64,000 bases of DNA from Arthrobacter sp. ISL-65 (lineage in GTDB: Bacteria > Actinomycetota > Actinomycetes > Actinomycetales > Micrococcaceae): positions 23,289-87,288 of the forward strand of contig NZ_JAGGPN010000020.1 in assembly GCF_018613795.1 (NCBI RefSeq), read 5' to 3'. The stretch's first letter is position 1. Each line of letters begins with the position of its first letter. Below, piece after piece: positions 63,221 through 64,000 of this stretch. The notes beneath the pieces were generated by a model. The model saw only the letters and a program-made list of their open reading frames with translations, had not been told where the DNA came from and searched no databases. The translations under genes were made by a program, and so were the position numbers.

Positions 63221-63321
63221 ATTGAAAACCTCCACGTGGGGGTGGTTGCGTCTGCTTCGTTGCAGCCGCTGCGAACGGAGGGTGGCGGATATCGGTGCTG
63301 GTGGAGCGGGTCTTGACTAAC

Positions 63322-63337
63322 TGTGATATCCGTCACC
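63322..63337 (-). promoter_or_regulatory. CRP/GlxR-like site upstream of livH
   Basis: TGTGATATCCGTCACC, matching TGTGA-N6-TCACA except for the last base, as at livK. It lies 102 bp before the livH start. A weak minus-strand promoter (TCAAGA, 17 bp, GATATC at 63288-63293) would put the site at about -48. The remaining 303-bp gap to the next gene shows no gene. Confidence 0.65.
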
Positions 63338-63523
63338 CTGACCCGCTTATCGTACAGCGCAGGCAGTACAAACCGCGTGGGCGGAGCTGGCCATCAGATA
63401 GCGATCCGGTAACAACTCAAAAGCCCGCTGCCCGGGCGGAACTTTCCCTGCCGCTGGCGCGTAGGAATTGGTAGCGTGAGCTGTAGATTCATCACTCAAC
63501 CCCATACATGGAGGACACCCGCA

Positions 63524-64000
63524 ATGGCACTTGGCGGAAACCCGATCTTCAACGGAAAGAATTTCCGTGGAGCCACCCAGGCACCGCCTGTCCCGCAGGC
63601 GTACGGCCACAACAACTTCGGCCAGGGCCGCGGTCCCGGCCAGGTCATGGACGCCCAGTCCGGCTGGATGTCGCAGCAGCAGAACATGACCAACGACCAG
63701 CTGCAGCAGATGTACAACCGGCCTGCAGCTAGCCCCGCCGAAACCGGACGAATGACCTTCGACGACGTCATCGTCAAGACCGCCATCTGCCTTGCGGCAG
63801 TGGTGGCCGGTGCCGCCGTCACCCTGGTCGTGGGCCAGTCCCTCGCCAGCCTGCTCATGATCGTCGGCGCGCTGGGCGGCTTTGTGCTGGCTCTCGTCAA
63901 CACGTTCAAGAAGCAGCCGTCGCCGGCCCTCATCCTGGCCTACGCGGCCCTCGAAGGACTGTTCCTCGGCGGCCTGACCCGCATCCTTGACGGTCTTTAC
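63524..64000 (+). CDS. Bax inhibitor-1/YccA family protein, 3' end outside the window
   Basis: 159 codons seen, from the ATG at 63524 with GGAGG eight bases upstream. About 70 hydrophilic residues rich in Gln, Gly and Asn (GGNPIFNGKNF, QQNMTNDQLQQMYNRPA) precede membrane helices (VKTAICLAAVVAGAAVTLVVG; LLMIVGALGGFVLALVNTF; ALILAYAALEGLFLGGL). The order matches the actinobacterial Bax1-I type protein, a multi-helix membrane protein possibly conducting Ca2+ or H+. The function is unproven. Confidence 0.85.
   Translation, partial: MALGGNPIFNGKNFRGATQAPPVPQAYGHNNFGQGRGPGQVMDAQSGWMSQQQNMTNDQLQQMYNRPAASPAETGRMTFDDVIVKTAICLAAVVAGAAVTLVVGQSLASLLMIVGALGGFVLALVNTFKKQPSPALILAYAALEGLFLGGLTRILDGLY

Overview
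The window is high-GC, gene-dense chromosomal DNA from an actinobacterium. Gene content and order suggest the family Micrococcaceae, most likely an Arthrobacter or Pseudarthrobacter. Supporting signs are the eno-divIC-DUF501-ppx block, the succinate dehydrogenase order sdhCDAB, many GTG and TTG starts, very short or absent 5' leaders, and several dispersed intergenic repeat families. I see no phage, transposase, rRNA operon or CRISPR array. It reads as ordinary core chromosome with many interpretable regulatory sites.

Layout. 1-2.2 kb (minus): two secreted low-complexity proteins, the first built of 24-25 residue repeats and running off the left edge. 2.3-5.8 kb (minus): a Gfo/Idh/MocA oxidoreductase and a MacB-like ABC pair. 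6.0-11.4 kb (minus): a ChvE/MmsAB-type sugar ABC importer behind a ROK repressor, with the same candidate operator in both promoters. 11.6-17.5 kb: an apparent lysine catabolism cluster, a DavA-like amidase, a PucR-type regulator, an APC permease and a DavB-like lysine 2-monooxygenase. 17.6-21.3 kb: gamma carbonic anhydrase, SMR pump, a MocR regulator divergent from an EamA transporter, and a small methyltransferase.

21.4-24.8 kb is a one-carbon block: purU divergent from glyA-folD, with a ZTP (pfl) riboswitch in front of glyA. 25-31 kb holds a two-component system, a SHOCT protein, a DrrAB-like ABC exporter with two permeases, a membrane protein and xthA. 31.8-35.3 kb: trpS, a 2H phosphoesterase, a YihY protein and an alpha/beta hydrolase. 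35.5-39.1 kb (minus): sdhCDAB. 39.4-44 kb: manC, an M20 amidohydrolase, ohrR-ohr and an MDR oxidoreductase. 44-48.5 kb is nucleoside salvage (cdd, deoA, two dedA, add), with a possible leader peptide before cdd. 48.5-53.3 kb: mazG, eno, divIC, DUF501 and ppx. 53.3-57.4 kb: an S8 protease, ndh behind a Rex-like site, and an ACT-GNAT fusion.

The right end holds an unusual tRNA with anticodon UAA but a short variable loop, then livK, which converges on livHMGF. Both liv promoters carry a CRP/GlxR-like site. livH has a secreted-type N-terminal domain fused to the permease. The window ends inside a Bax inhibitor-1 family gene. Starts were chosen from Shine-Dalgarno sites, from -10-like hexamers placed 6-8 bases before the start (leaderless signature), and from family alignment recalled from memory. 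No database search was run.
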